Shown here piece by piece: positions 44,831 through 54,675 of a DNA stretch of 64,000 nt (its first letter is position 1; each line of letters opens with the position of its first letter). This DNA is from an uncultured Chitinophaga sp. GTDB lineage: Bacteria > Bacteroidota > Bacteroidia > Chitinophagales > Chitinophagaceae. The DNA is taken from assembly GCF_902168175.1 (NCBI RefSeq), contig NZ_CABHOU010000009.1, forward strand, positions 1-64,000, in the 5' to 3' direction. The notes beneath the pieces were generated by a model. The model was not told the DNA's origin. It was given only the letters and a program-made list of their open reading frames with translations, and made no database searches. The position numbers and the translations under genes are program-made.

Positions 44831-45931
44831 ATGACCGAAGAAACACGCTACCAGCTTGCGCTTACGCAAATTCCGCAGATAGGTGATATTGTTGCCAAAG
44901 AACTGCTCCAGCATTTTGGAGAAGCCTCTGCTATCTTTAAAGCACGCATCGCTGAACTGGAAAAAATACCCGGCATTGGCACCGTACGCGCCCGCGCCAT
45001 CAAACAGTTCAATGATTTTGCCAGAACGGATGAGGAAATAACTTTTATGAGCCGGTACCAGATACAACCCATCTTTTATACCAGCCCTGCTTATCCCCAA
45101 CGCCTGCAACATTGTACAGACGCGCCTGTTATGCTTTACTTCAAAGGCCACGCAGATCTTAACGCCAGTCGTATTGTAAACATTGTAGGCACACGCAGGC
45201 CAACAGAGTACGGAAAAACGATTTGCAGGGATATGGTAACAGAACTGGGGCTTCACGACATAACGATTATCAGCGGCCTCGCGTACGGCATCGATGTAGA
45301 AGCCCATAAAACCGCCATCGCCTGTAATGCGCCGACTATAGGCATACTTGCGCACGGGCTCGACCGCATTTATCCCGCCACCCATCATAACATCGCCAAA
45401 CAAATGCTGGCGAACGGGGGTTTGCTCACCGATTTTATGAGCGACACCCAACCCGATAAACAAAACTTTCCCAGCAGGAACCGTATCGTGGCCGGCATGT
45501 CTGATGTAACCATCGTGATAGAAAGCGGCGAGAAAGGCGGTTCTCTTATCACAGCAGATATTGCCATTAGCTATAATCGCGATGTAATGGCCATACCAGG
45601 CCGCATTAACGACGACAGGTCGGCAGGATGCCTGCAGCTCGTAAAAGCCAATAAAGCCGCGCTAATTACCGGCGCAGGCGATGTGATGGAAATGATGGGA
45701 TGGCAAGCGCACCAGAAGAAAGAAAGTGTGCGCCAAAAAGAGTTATTTATTTCGTTAAACAGGGAAGAACAGCAACTGGTATCACTCTTTCAACATAAAA
45801 AACAACTACATATAGATGAAATTTATCGCGAATGCCAGCTTCCCGGAAGCCAGGTGGCCGCTACCCTGTTAAACCTCGAAATACAGGCTGTGGTAAAGGC
45901 TTTGCCAGGAAATTGTTATATGCTTACCTGA
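44831..45931 (+). CDS. dprA: DNA processing protein DprA (Smf)
   Basis: 366 aa. The N-terminal helix-hairpin-helix part (AIFKARIAELEKIPGIGTVRARAI) is followed by the Rossmann-like DprA core: VNIVGTRRPTEYGKTICRDMV, ISGLAYGIDVEAHKTAI, ILAHGLDRIYPATHH, FPSRNRIVAGMSDVTIVIES, GGSLITADIAISYNRDVMAIPG. The C-terminus is a winged-helix-like segment. DprA loads RecA on incoming single-stranded DNA, so the host may take up DNA. No other competence genes are in the window. Confidence 0.95.
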   Translation: MTEETRYQLALTQIPQIGDIVAKELLQHFGEASAIFKARIAELEKIPGIGTVRARAIKQFNDFARTDEEITFMSRYQIQPIFYTSPAYPQRLQHCTDAPVMLYFKGHADLNASRIVNIVGTRRPTEYGKTICRDMVTELGLHDITIISGLAYGIDVEAHKTAIACNAPTIGILAHGLDRIYPATHHNIAKQMLANGGLLTDFMSDTQPDKQNFPSRNRIVAGMSDVTIVIESGEKGGSLITADIAISYNRDVMAIPGRINDDRSAGCLQLVKANKAALITGAGDVMEMMGWQAHQKKESVRQKELFISLNREEQQLVSLFQHKKQLHIDEIYRECQLPGSQVAATLLNLEIQAVVKALPGNCYMLT

Positions 45932-45950
45932 ATAGTGCAAAATGTTGCGT

Positions 45951-45981
45951 TTCGTTAATTGGGTAAATACTCGTACATTTG
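45951..45981 (+). promoter_or_regulatory. Promoter of guaB
   Basis: TTCG (45951-45954), 19 bases, TACATTTG (45974-45981). The box lies inside the longest open reading frame, which shows that translation starts downstream at ATG 46019 rather than at 45959. Confidence 0.65.
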
Positions 45982-46018
45982 CGTGCAATTATTTTTCATT
46001 CGACTCAATAATTGCAAC

Positions 46019-47494
46019 ATGCCTGCGGGAAAATCAAAACCGAAATTTGTAGCTGACGGTCTCACCTTTGACGATGTACTCCTTGTGCCAGCTTACTCTG
46101 AAGTGTTACCAAGGGAGGTAAACATCTCTACTCAACTTACCAGGAATATACGCTTAAACATCCCGATGGTGTCTGCCGCCATGGATACTGTAACTGAAGC
46201 CCAACTGGCCATTGCACTGGCGCGTGAAGGCGGCATCGGCATCCTGCACAAAAACATGTCGATCGAGAAACAGGCCGAACAGGTAAGAAAGGTGAAACGT
46301 AGCGAAAGCGGTATGATCCTCGACCCGGTGGTACTTACTCCCGACCAGACAATCGGTCAGGCGCTCCGCCTGATGAAAGAAAACAAGATCGGTGGTATTC
46401 CCATTGTTGATAAAGACAACAAACTGGCAGGCATCCTCACTAACCGTGACCTCCGTTTCGAAAAGAACACCAAACGCCTGATCAAAGACGTGATGACGAA
46501 AGATAAGCTCATCACTGCTCCTGAAGGTACCGATCTGAAGAAAGCGGAAAAAATCCTCGAACAGTATAAGATCGAGAAACTGCCCGTGGTTAATAAAAGC
46601 GGCAAACTCGTTGGTCTTATTACCTATAAAGACATCCTCCAGCTTACCTCCTTCCCTAACGCGGTAAAAGACGAATACGGCCGTTTACTCGTAGGCGCCG
46701 CACTCGGCATTACCACCGACGTACTGGACCGCGCAAAAGCCTTGATGACAGTAGGCGTAGACGTAGTATCGCTGGATAGCGCACATGGTCACTCCATACA
46801 CGTACTGGAAGCAGTGAAAAAGCTGAAAAAAGCCTTCCCTAAATTACAGGTGATAGGCGGTAACGTAGCCACAGCAGCAGGCGCACTGGCCCTTCAGCAG
46901 GCAGGTGCAGATGCAGTGAAAGTAGGTGTGGGCCCCGGTTCTATCTGTACCACCCGTGTGGTAACCGGTGCTGGTTTCCCTCAACTGTCTGCCGTTATGG
47001 AAGCAGCTAACGCACTTAAGAAAACAGGCGTTCCTGTAATTGCCGACGGTGGCATACGTTACACAGGCGATATGGTAAAAGCAATGGTAGCAGGAGCTTC
47101 CACCATCATGGCCGGCTCCATCTTCGCGGGTGTGGAAGAAAGCCCTGGAGAAACGATCATCTACGAAGGCCGTAAGTTTAAATCTTACCGCGGCATGGGT
47201 TCTATCGAAGCCATGAGCGAAGGTAGTAAAGACCGCTACTTCCAGGACGTAGAAGCTGATATCAAGAAACTGGTACCGGAAGGCATTGTAGGCCGCGTTC
47301 CATACAAAGGTTTCCTGAGTGAAGTGGTACAACAATTCGTGGGTGGCTTAAGGGCAGGTATGGGTTATACCGGTTCTAAAGACATCAAAACATTGCAGGA
47401 TGCACAGTTCGTGAAAATCACTTCCGCTACGGTAAAAGAAAACCACCCGCACGATGTGGTAATCACCAAAGAAGCTCCGAACTACAGCAGGTAA
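46019..47494 (+). CDS. guaB: Inosine-5'-monophosphate dehydrogenase
   Basis: 491 aa from ATG 46019 ([20 protein letters not shown]), the typical size. It has the [13 protein letters not shown] start, two CBS domains between about residues 95 and 215 ([37 protein letters not shown]), the [13 protein letters not shown] phosphate site, the catalytic loop [17 protein letters not shown] with the active Cys, [19 protein letters not shown] and EGSKDRYF. It oxidises IMP to XMP in GMP synthesis. A strong terminator follows. Confidence 0.96.
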   Translation: MPAGKSKPKFVADGLTFDDVLLVPAYSEVLPREVNISTQLTRNIRLNIPMVSAAMDTVTEAQLAIALAREGGIGILHKNMSIEKQAEQVRKVKRSESGMILDPVVLTPDQTIGQALRLMKENKIGGIPIVDKDNKLAGILTNRDLRFEKNTKRLIKDVMTKDKLITAPEGTDLKKAEKILEQYKIEKLPVVNKSGKLVGLITYKDILQLTSFPNAVKDEYGRLLVGAALGITTDVLDRAKALMTVGVDVVSLDSAHGHSIHVLEAVKKLKKAFPKLQVIGGNVATAAGALALQQAGADAVKVGVGPGSICTTRVVTGAGFPQLSAVMEAANALKKTGVPVIADGGIRYTGDMVKAMVAGASTIMAGSIFAGVEESPGETIIYEGRKFKSYRGMGSIEAMSEGSKDRYFQDVEADIKKLVPEGIVGRVPYKGFLSEVVQQFVGGLRAGMGYTGSKDIKTLQDAQFVKITSATVKENHPHDVVITKEAPNYSR

Positions 47495-47517
47495 TAATCA
47501 GAAATGTTAAAATAGAG

Positions 47518-47546
47518 AAAAGGAAGGCGCTGCCTTCCTTTTTTTA
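47518..47546 (+). terminator. Terminator after guaB
   Basis: AAAAGGAAGGC, 3-base loop, GCCTTCCTTTT with a T run, 23 bases after the stop codon. Confidence 0.9.
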
Positions 47547-47568
47547 TACCCGGTTAACATCAATAACC

Positions 47569-47576
47569 TATTTTTG
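47569..47576 (+). promoter_or_regulatory. Candidate -7 box for lnt
   Basis: TATTTTTG, a full TAnnTTTG match, 17 bases before ATG 47594. A T-rich -33 region overlaps the guaB terminator. Confidence 0.5.
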
Positions 47577-47593
47577 AACACTACAGCCTCTAA

Positions 47594-49249
47594 ATGGCGT
47601 TTACGTATATGCGCAAACTCATTCCTCCCGCCCTTTCTATTTTAAGCGCCCTGTTTTTATGGGCAGCATGGCCTACGTCGCCACTTACCTTCCTGATATT
47701 CATTGCTTTCATTCCTTTACTGATGTTGGCAGACAGGGTTAAAAATCCGCTGGCCTTTTTTGGCTGCGCTTACCTGGCCCTGGTATTATGGAATGTATTA
47801 ACTACCTGGTGGGTGGGCAATACCCCCATACCTGTGAGCGGAGCATTGGCGAACATTGCTAATGCCCTGTTAATGAGCATTCCCTGGTTAGGATACAGGT
47901 CGGTACGCGAAAAGCTGGGAAGAAGAATGGGCTATTTCGCACTGGTCGTTTTCTGGATTACGTTTGAACACATTCACTTACGGTGGGAACTCAGCTGGCC
48001 CTGGCTTACGCTTGGAAACGTGTTTGCGTTGTATCCGGACTGGGTACAATGGTACGATGTTACCGGCGCCATGGGCGGCACGTTATGGGTATTAGTAGCC
48101 AATATCAGCCTTTATGAATTAGGCCGTAAACGCCAGGAAATGAAAACGTTGCCAGGAGGTTTTATCCTCTGGAAAGAAGGTTGGAAACCACTGGCAGTAT
48201 TAGCAATCCCCCTGCTTATTTCAGGCTTAAAAATACTCTCCTTTTCATCAGATAACGCAAAGGATAAAACAGAAGTCGATGTTGTGATCGTACAGCCCAA
48301 CATCGATCCTTATAATGAGAAATTTGAATCGACCGGAGAAGAGGCGGTTAATAAGTTCCTGCAACTGAGTGCGCAAAAGACCAATACAAATACACGTTAT
48401 ATCATATGGCCTGAAACTGCGTTATTTACACGTGGCGCCTGGGAACACGAACTAAACGACCGGCCCGAAATTCAGACGGTCCGTTCATTTCTTTTACAAT
48501 ATCCGAATGCAAGTGTTATTACCGGAGCGGTTACACTTAAACGCTATAATAATCCCCGGGAAGCTTCTCAAACCGCACGTAAAAGCCAAAGCGGAGAATT
48601 ATGGGATGCGTTTAATTCTGCCTTGCTGATCGACACCTCTTTTAATGTGCAGGTATATCATAAGTTCAAGATGGTACCGGGCGTAGAGATCATTCCTTAT
48701 TCACGCTACTTCAAGTTTATGGAAAACTGGGCGATGGATATGGGCGGCATTAGCGGTAGTTATGGAAGAACACCCGGAGTAGAAGTATTTAACGATCAGG
48801 CGATTAAAAATAAACTGGTGCCAATCATCTGTTATGAATCTATTTATGGAGAATTTGTAGCCAGGAAGGTACAACTTGGGGCCAACCTCATCGTTATTAC
48901 TACCAATGACGGCTGGTGGGGCGAAACACAAGGATATAAACAACATTTGGAATATGGCCGCCTGCGCGCCATAGAAACGCGTCGATGGATAGCCCGCTGC
49001 GCTAATACCGGCGTAAGTTGCTTTATTGATACTTATGGCAACATTATTGCGCCCACCGAGTACTGGAAAGAGGCAGTTATCGATGGAAAAGTAACACTCG
49101 GCCATGAAATGACGTTTTACGTAAAATATGGCGACTACATTTCTAAAGCTGCCATTATCTTTAGTATATTGTTATTAGTATACACCTCTATCATATTACG
49201 TTTTATTCGTAGGCAAAATGTGGAAAGAATTAAGCAACGGAAATCATAA
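47594..49249 (+). CDS. lnt: Apolipoprotein N-acyltransferase
   Basis: 551 aa (ATG 47609 is an alternative). Six or so membrane segments make up the first ~215 residues; a last one lies near the C-terminus (AAIIFSILLLVYTSIIL). The periplasmic nitrilase-fold domain starts at VDVVIVQPNIDPY; catalytic residues include Glu274 in WPETALF, Lys in HKFKMVPGVE and Cys in PIICYESIYGE, followed by TNDGWWGETQGYKQH. It adds the third acyl chain to lipoproteins, in line with several lipoproteins in this window. The next gene overlaps it by 32 bp. Confidence 0.94.
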   Translation: MAFTYMRKLIPPALSILSALFLWAAWPTSPLTFLIFIAFIPLLMLADRVKNPLAFFGCAYLALVLWNVLTTWWVGNTPIPVSGALANIANALLMSIPWLGYRSVREKLGRRMGYFALVVFWITFEHIHLRWELSWPWLTLGNVFALYPDWVQWYDVTGAMGGTLWVLVANISLYELGRKRQEMKTLPGGFILWKEGWKPLAVLAIPLLISGLKILSFSSDNAKDKTEVDVVIVQPNIDPYNEKFESTGEEAVNKFLQLSAQKTNTNTRYIIWPETALFTRGAWEHELNDRPEIQTVRSFLLQYPNASVITGAVTLKRYNNPREASQTARKSQSGELWDAFNSALLIDTSFNVQVYHKFKMVPGVEIIPYSRYFKFMENWAMDMGGISGSYGRTPGVEVFNDQAIKNKLVPIICYESIYGEFVARKVQLGANLIVITTNDGWWGETQGYKQHLEYGRLRAIETRRWIARCANTGVSCFIDTYGNIIAPTEYWKEAVIDGKVTLGHEMTFYVKYGDYISKAAIIFSILLLVYTSIILRFIRRQNVERIKQRKS

Positions 49250-50015
49250 AGGAGCATACCGCGACGAGGGTAAAGGGAAAGTAGTTGTGCTGATACACGG
49301 TTTTGGAGAAGACGGAACTGTTTGGGAAAACCAGCAGGCATATCTTTCCACCTACTTCAGGGTAATTGTGCCTGACCTTCCCGGCTCGGGCAAGTCGCCA
49401 CTGGCAGATGTTAGTATGGAAAACATGGCAGCGTTTATACATGCCATACTTATACAGGAACAAATCGTGCAGGTAACTATGATCGGCCACTCTATGGGAG
49501 GTTATGTAGCACTCGCCTTTGCCGACAAACACCCGGAAATGCTGCAGGGTTTCGGGTTATTCCATTCCACTGCACGGCCAGATACAGAGGAGAAAAAAGA
49601 AGGCCGCCGCAAATCCATTCGTATGATAGAACAGTATGGTGCAGAAGCTTTTCTAACGCAAACACTGCCCAACATGTTCAGCAACTCTTACCGTCAGGCA
49701 CAGCCAGACAGGGTGGACGAATACATACGCCGTGGCCTGGAACTTGATTCTAAGTCGCTGATCGCCTACTACGAAGCAATGATACAGCGGCCAGACAGGA
49801 CGGCCGTTTTAGAAGATACCAAAGTACCCGTGCTGTTCTTTATTGGAAAAGATGATACGGCTGTGCCGCCGGAAAGCGTGTTACCTCTCGTAACCATTCC
49901 CCGGGTGAGCAGCGTACACATATTTGAAAAAGTAGCACATATGGGTTTATGGGAGGTTTACGAAGATAGCAACATACTATTACATCAGTTTGTAACGTTT
50001 TGCCAACAGTCGTAG
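49218..50015 (+). CDS. Alpha/beta hydrolase
   Basis: 265 aa. Classical fold markers: VVLIHGFGEDGTVW (oxyanion HG), DLPGSGKS, the nucleophile elbow GHSMGG, an acidic residue in FFIGKDDTAVPP, and the catalytic His in EKVAHMGLWE. No signal peptide, so cytoplasmic. Its start overlaps the end of lnt by 32 bp, implying coupled translation. The substrate is unknown; small ester or MhpC-like activity is possible. Confidence 0.88.
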   Translation: MWKELSNGNHKGAYRDEGKGKVVVLIHGFGEDGTVWENQQAYLSTYFRVIVPDLPGSGKSPLADVSMENMAAFIHAILIQEQIVQVTMIGHSMGGYVALAFADKHPEMLQGFGLFHSTARPDTEEKKEGRRKSIRMIEQYGAEAFLTQTLPNMFSNSYRQAQPDRVDEYIRRGLELDSKSLIAYYEAMIQRPDRTAVLEDTKVPVLFFIGKDDTAVPPESVLPLVTIPRVSSVHIFEKVAHMGLWEVYEDSNILLHQFVTFCQQS

Positions 50016-50058
50016 CCTGTTTTAGAGGCAGTAACCATTTAAATAGAACATCTGTAGG

Positions 50059-52650
50059 TTGAGATCAGTAATTCTTACATTTCTGCTCGGCATGATATGC
50101 ATTGCCGCCAAAGCCGATCATATAATCGGCGGGGAGATGTATTATGATTTTGTGAGGAAAGTAGGCACCAGTAACCAGTATCGCATCACACTCAAACTCT
50201 TCGTCCGCTGCGACGCTACCGACCAGCAGTTCGATTCGGAGGTTGATATTTCTATATTCGACAACGGGTCCAAACAACTGATCGCTAACCCCAAAGCGAT
50301 AGGCAGGACGGCAGTTGAAAATTACAATACACAGGATGTAGATCCCTGTATCGTAAACCCTCCCAATATTTGTTATGCCATTGGCTATTACAGCACATTG
50401 GTTACACTCCCTGAAAATACTTCGGGTTATACCGCTGCTTATCAACGTTGTTGCAGGCGTGTGAACCTGACCAATATTAATTCTGCCGGTAATGATGTAG
50501 GTGCTACCTATACCGTGTTTATTCCGGGCAGCATGAATAATTTTGATGAGAACAACAGCGCGAGGTTCAATAAAGAAAAAGTAGTGATCGTATGTGCCAA
50601 CATGCCATTCATTTACGATTACGCAGCCTCCGACGACGACGGCGATTCGCTGGTATATTCATTCAGTACTGCTTATCGCGGCGCCACACAGCGTAATCCC
50701 AAGCCGGCCACTACCAGCGCTCCTACTTATTACTCTGTGGATTATTTCAGCCCTTTCAGTGCTGCGGAACCACTGGGACCTAACGTTACCATCAACCCAA
50801 AAACCGGCGTTATATCCGGAACGGCGCCCAAGGTGGGTTTATACATCGTTACCGTAACCGCACAGGAATACCGGAATGGAGAATATGTTGGCGAGCATAG
50901 TAAAGAGTTCCAGTTTAGTATTACCGGTTGCGTAAAACAAGTGGTAGCCGCTATGCCAGACAAATACGCCGATTGTAGTGGGCTCACTATCAACTTTATA
51001 AATAACAGTACACCCGGCAAGCCCTATTACTGGGACTTTGGAGATGGTAATACGATGACAACCATGAGCCAGGACCCGCTGCCACATACCTACGCAAAAG
51101 CTGGTATATACACCGCAAAACTGGTAGTAGACAGAGGCAGTAACTGTAACGATAGCGCCATCACCAAGGTATATGTGTTCCCGACACTGGCTCCGTCCTT
51201 TAGTCTTAATGGCTTGTGTACCAGCAAGAAATCAGAATTTGACAATACAACAACGAACGATATTGGCAACATCATTTCTTATAAATGGGACTTCGGCGTA
51301 CCTAATATTACTACCGATGTATCGTCACTGGAGAGGCCGGAATATCACTACACCGCGCCCGGCACTTACACGACCACCCTTACTGTTACAACGGATAGCG
51401 GCTGTGTACATACCGTTTCCGAAACGTATACCATTTACGACAAGCCGCCATTGAATGGAACAGCGGATACATTACTTTGTTATAAAGACACACTCCAGTT
51501 GTTCGCCAGCAGTACCATCCCTGGCACCTACTCCTGGTTACCATACGATTACAATATCATCGATGCCCAAACGGAAACACCAAAAGTATTTCCAAGAAGA
51601 GATACGTCGTACAGCGTAACCTTTACCGATAATACAGGATGCGTAAACACCATGAAAGTGGCCATAGATGTGCGTGATACATTGTTAATCACCGCGTTGC
51701 CCGATAGTGTTGTATGTACAGGCGATCCGATTAAACTGCGAAGCATTACCGATGGCAACTACGCCCTTAACTGGACAGACCTGACCAGCAACACCAGCGC
51801 CGGACCGGGGGCAACCGTTACGGTAACGCCTATGCAAACCAGCCAATACCAACTGTTAGCTACACTTGGAAGCTGCTTCACCAACGACACCATACAACTG
51901 CGCACCGTAGATCCGCCACGCGCTTTTGCCGGCGATGATACCACCATTTGTTATGGAGATAGAATCACTCTGTTGGCCACCGGCGGTTCCAAATACCAAT
52001 GGTCACCTACCAGGTGGATGAACAGTCCTGCCAGGGCTCAAACGCTTGCAGCGCCACTTGAAACCATTAATTACATCGTAATGGTAACCGATACGCTTGG
52101 CTGCCCCAAACCGGTGTACGATACTGTTACGATAGGCGTAGTACCGCCCGTACCTGCATTTGCCGGTAACGATACACTTATCACTTACGGACAGCCATTC
52201 CAGTTACACGCCAGTGGAGGCTTAAACTATCAATGGTATCCATCCGAAGGTCTCGACAACTCCGCTATTTATAACCCTACCACCACCGTAAACCGCGACA
52301 TCACCTACCGCGTAGAAGTATTTACAGCAGAAGGCTGTATGGGCACCGACGATATTTTTGTACGCTTTATAGAAGGCCCCCAGATTTATGTACCTACCGG
52401 CTTTACACCTAACGGCGACGGGGTGAACGATATTTTCCGTCCATTACCTGTTGGTATGACTCTTGAATCGTTCCGGATTTTTAACAGATGGGGGCAACAG
52501 ATCTTCCAAACCAATGCTTATTTAAAGGGATGGGATGGCCGGAGAGGCGGTTCAATGGCCGAAGTAGGCACTTACATCTGGGTGGTAACCGGTAAGGATC
52601 AAAGCGGTAAATATGTGGAAAGAAAAGGTACTGTAACCCTGCTCCGCTAA
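50059..52650 (+). CDS. Large secreted PKD-domain protein with T9SS type B sorting domain
   Basis: 863 aa starting at TTG 50059: an in-frame stop lies 13 bases upstream, and the first ATG (50092) would cut the signal peptide, so a TTG start is required. After the signal peptide (RSVILTFLLGMICIAAKA) comes DHIIGGEMYYDF, a conserved N-terminal module (to about 290), PKD-like repeats (YYWDFGDGNTMTT, SYKWDFGVPNI, each with YTATLTV-like strands), further Ig-like repeats (FAGNDT- and FAGDDT-type), and a C-terminal gliding-motility/T9SS type B domain (TGFTPNGDGVNDIF, FRIFNRWGQQIFQ, GWDGRRGG, GTYIWVV, KGTVTLLR). It should be exported by T9SS to the surface. The gene downstream is a paralogue. Confidence 0.9.
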   Translation: MRSVILTFLLGMICIAAKADHIIGGEMYYDFVRKVGTSNQYRITLKLFVRCDATDQQFDSEVDISIFDNGSKQLIANPKAIGRTAVENYNTQDVDPCIVNPPNICYAIGYYSTLVTLPENTSGYTAAYQRCCRRVNLTNINSAGNDVGATYTVFIPGSMNNFDENNSARFNKEKVVIVCANMPFIYDYAASDDDGDSLVYSFSTAYRGATQRNPKPATTSAPTYYSVDYFSPFSAAEPLGPNVTINPKTGVISGTAPKVGLYIVTVTAQEYRNGEYVGEHSKEFQFSITGCVKQVVAAMPDKYADCSGLTINFINNSTPGKPYYWDFGDGNTMTTMSQDPLPHTYAKAGIYTAKLVVDRGSNCNDSAITKVYVFPTLAPSFSLNGLCTSKKSEFDNTTTNDIGNIISYKWDFGVPNITTDVSSLERPEYHYTAPGTYTTTLTVTTDSGCVHTVSETYTIYDKPPLNGTADTLLCYKDTLQLFASSTIPGTYSWLPYDYNIIDAQTETPKVFPRRDTSYSVTFTDNTGCVNTMKVAIDVRDTLLITALPDSVVCTGDPIKLRSITDGNYALNWTDLTSNTSAGPGATVTVTPMQTSQYQLLATLGSCFTNDTIQLRTVDPPRAFAGDDTTICYGDRITLLATGGSKYQWSPTRWMNSPARAQTLAAPLETINYIVMVTDTLGCPKPVYDTVTIGVVPPVPAFAGNDTLITYGQPFQLHASGGLNYQWYPSEGLDNSAIYNPTTTVNRDITYRVEVFTAEGCMGTDDIFVRFIEGPQIYVPTGFTPNGDGVNDIFRPLPVGMTLESFRIFNRWGQQIFQTNAYLKGWDGRRGGSMAEVGTYIWVVTGKDQSGKYVERKGTVTLLR

Positions 52651-52730
52651 ACAAAAGTTTATTTCCGCACGTTATCTATTTTACGTAAATTCAGATAGCA
52701 CGTTATTCACCGTTTTCATACCCCCTCAAC

Positions 52731-54656
52731 ATGAGCAAATTCCTGTATTTGGTCTTTTGCTGTATGATGATTCACACAATCACCGCAGCTTACCATATAA
52801 TTGGGGGGGAGATCTATTACCAAACGGTAGGCATATCCGACAGGGTGGCCGGTTACAAATATAAAATCACCTTAAAACTTTATCGCGACGGCGACTTTGT
52901 ATGCGGCACCCGGCAAGGGTGCCTGGACATTTTTGAGAACCCCATACCCATCAACATCTTTAATGCAGCCGGCCAGCGGATAGGACCTCAGATACTCTTT
53001 TACATACAGGAAACACGCCCACTCCGCGATACCTTGAAAAACCCCTGCCTCGCCCCACAATCCATATACCTTGAAGTAGCATTTTACAGCGACACCGTTC
53101 ACCTGCCCGCCATACCAGGAGGCTATTATATCGCCTACCAACGCTGCTGCCGTGGCGAAAGTATTACCAACATTCACGACTCGGAAAGAGAAGGATCTAC
53201 CTTTTATACCGTAATACCCGGAACAGAAGGCCGCCCCGACAACAACTGCGCGTTTTTCGACAAAGACGAAGCCGTGGTAATCTGCGCAGGCCTCCCTTTC
53301 ACTTACAACTACTCCGCCTACGATGCGGATAATGATAGTCTTACCTACAGCCTTTGCAGCGCCCTTGCCGGCGGTGCCACACGTAACAATGAATCTATTT
53401 CGTCGCCACCATATAGTACCACCGTTAGTTACATCTCTCCCTACTCAGGGCTTGACCCAATGGGAGGCGCGCCCAAACTAAGTATATCGGCAACGGGAAT
53501 TATAACGGGCACGCCCGACAGAGCGGGCAAGTTTGTAGTTACCGTATGTGTAAGCGAATACAATCGCCGCACAGGCGCCTTTATAGGTACACATAGTAAG
53601 GACATACTTATCACCGTATATAATTGCAATACCACTATCCGCGCAGTAGTGCCGGGTATTGTAAATAACTGTGTAGACGAACCCCAACTGGCCGTGGCTA
53701 TTCCCAATACCAGCACCGCCGGCTTTACATCTACCTTCCACTGGTACTTTGGGGATGGCACAGATACGATCACCAACAACCAGGACATCTTTTTCCACCA
53801 ATACCCGGACACTGGCAAATACAAAATTAAACTGGTGGTGAATCGTGGTTTGCCCTGCACCGACAGCACAACAGGGCTGGTGAATAACTACCCGGGATTC
53901 AGGGCCGGCTTTACCGCCAATGGACTTTGCCGTGAAGACCCGGTATTTTTTGAAGATACCTCCAGTTACCTTTACGGCAACATACTTAGCCGAAAGTGGG
54001 ACTTTGGCGTAGATAAGATATTGAACGATACCTCTGTTGCACAGCGAACGAATTACAAATATGGCAAAGCCGCTATCTACACGGTTACGTTAAAGCTTAC
54101 TACGAACCGGGGCTGTGATAAAACCATTACAAACAACCTGCAACTGTACGAGGTGAACCCGTTTGCCGGTAACGACACTATACTGGCGCGGGGTCAGCCG
54201 CTTACCCTAAAAGGAAGTGGTGGCGACTTATACACCTGGTGGCCTGGCGCAGGCCTTAGCAGCACTGGCGCGCCTGATCCGGTGGTGCTTGGCAACGATG
54301 ATATCAGCTACGTATTAAGGGTCGATAACCTGCAGGGATGTTATGGTTACGATACCATCAACATAAAATATTACACCGGCCCCGACATGTACATTCCTAA
54401 TGCATTTACACCCAATGGCGATGGTCAGAACGATCGTTTCCGGTTTATACCCGTGGGCATACAGCAGTACAACTTTTTCAGGATATTTAACCGCTGGGGC
54501 GAACTGGTTTACAGTTCCACCGACTTCCGCAGCGGCTGGGATGGTAACGTAAACGGCCGCCCCTCTAAGCAGGATACCTATATGTGGATAGCCGAAGGCA
54601 TTGATCTTAACGGCCGTAAGATTTTACGAAAAGGTACGGTAACTTTGCTTCGCTAA
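52731..54656 (+). CDS. Secreted PKD-domain protein with T9SS type B sorting domain (paralogue)
   Basis: 641 aa with a signal peptide ending near ITAA. The mature start YHIIGGEIYYQTV mirrors DHIIGGEMYYDF of the preceding gene; the next ~270 residues also correspond (PGGYYIAYQRCCRG to SGYTAAYQRCCRR). It then has PKD-like repeats (HWYFGDGTDTIT, SRKWDFGVDKI) and the type B sorting domain (NAFTPNGDGQNDRFRF, FRIFNRWGELVYS, GWDGNVNG, KGTVTLLR). It is a shorter tandem duplicate with fewer Ig-like repeats. Function (adhesin or surface polymer) is unknown. Confidence 0.9.
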   Translation: MSKFLYLVFCCMMIHTITAAYHIIGGEIYYQTVGISDRVAGYKYKITLKLYRDGDFVCGTRQGCLDIFENPIPINIFNAAGQRIGPQILFYIQETRPLRDTLKNPCLAPQSIYLEVAFYSDTVHLPAIPGGYYIAYQRCCRGESITNIHDSEREGSTFYTVIPGTEGRPDNNCAFFDKDEAVVICAGLPFTYNYSAYDADNDSLTYSLCSALAGGATRNNESISSPPYSTTVSYISPYSGLDPMGGAPKLSISATGIITGTPDRAGKFVVTVCVSEYNRRTGAFIGTHSKDILITVYNCNTTIRAVVPGIVNNCVDEPQLAVAIPNTSTAGFTSTFHWYFGDGTDTITNNQDIFFHQYPDTGKYKIKLVVNRGLPCTDSTTGLVNNYPGFRAGFTANGLCREDPVFFEDTSSYLYGNILSRKWDFGVDKILNDTSVAQRTNYKYGKAAIYTVTLKLTTNRGCDKTITNNLQLYEVNPFAGNDTILARGQPLTLKGSGGDLYTWWPGAGLSSTGAPDPVVLGNDDISYVLRVDNLQGCYGYDTINIKYYTGPDMYIPNAFTPNGDGQNDRFRFIPVGIQQYNFFRIFNRWGELVYSSTDFRSGWDGNVNGRPSKQDTYMWIAEGIDLNGRKILRKGTVTLLR

Positions 54657-54675
54657 TCAAACAACAAGCAGTAAC

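Noticed and set aside
44765..45463. Minus-strand ORF of 232 aa
   Set aside because: Antisense to dprA, which has all family motifs.
45959..46018. Upstream extension of guaB
   Set aside because: Contains the -7 promoter box; the family start fits ATG 46019.
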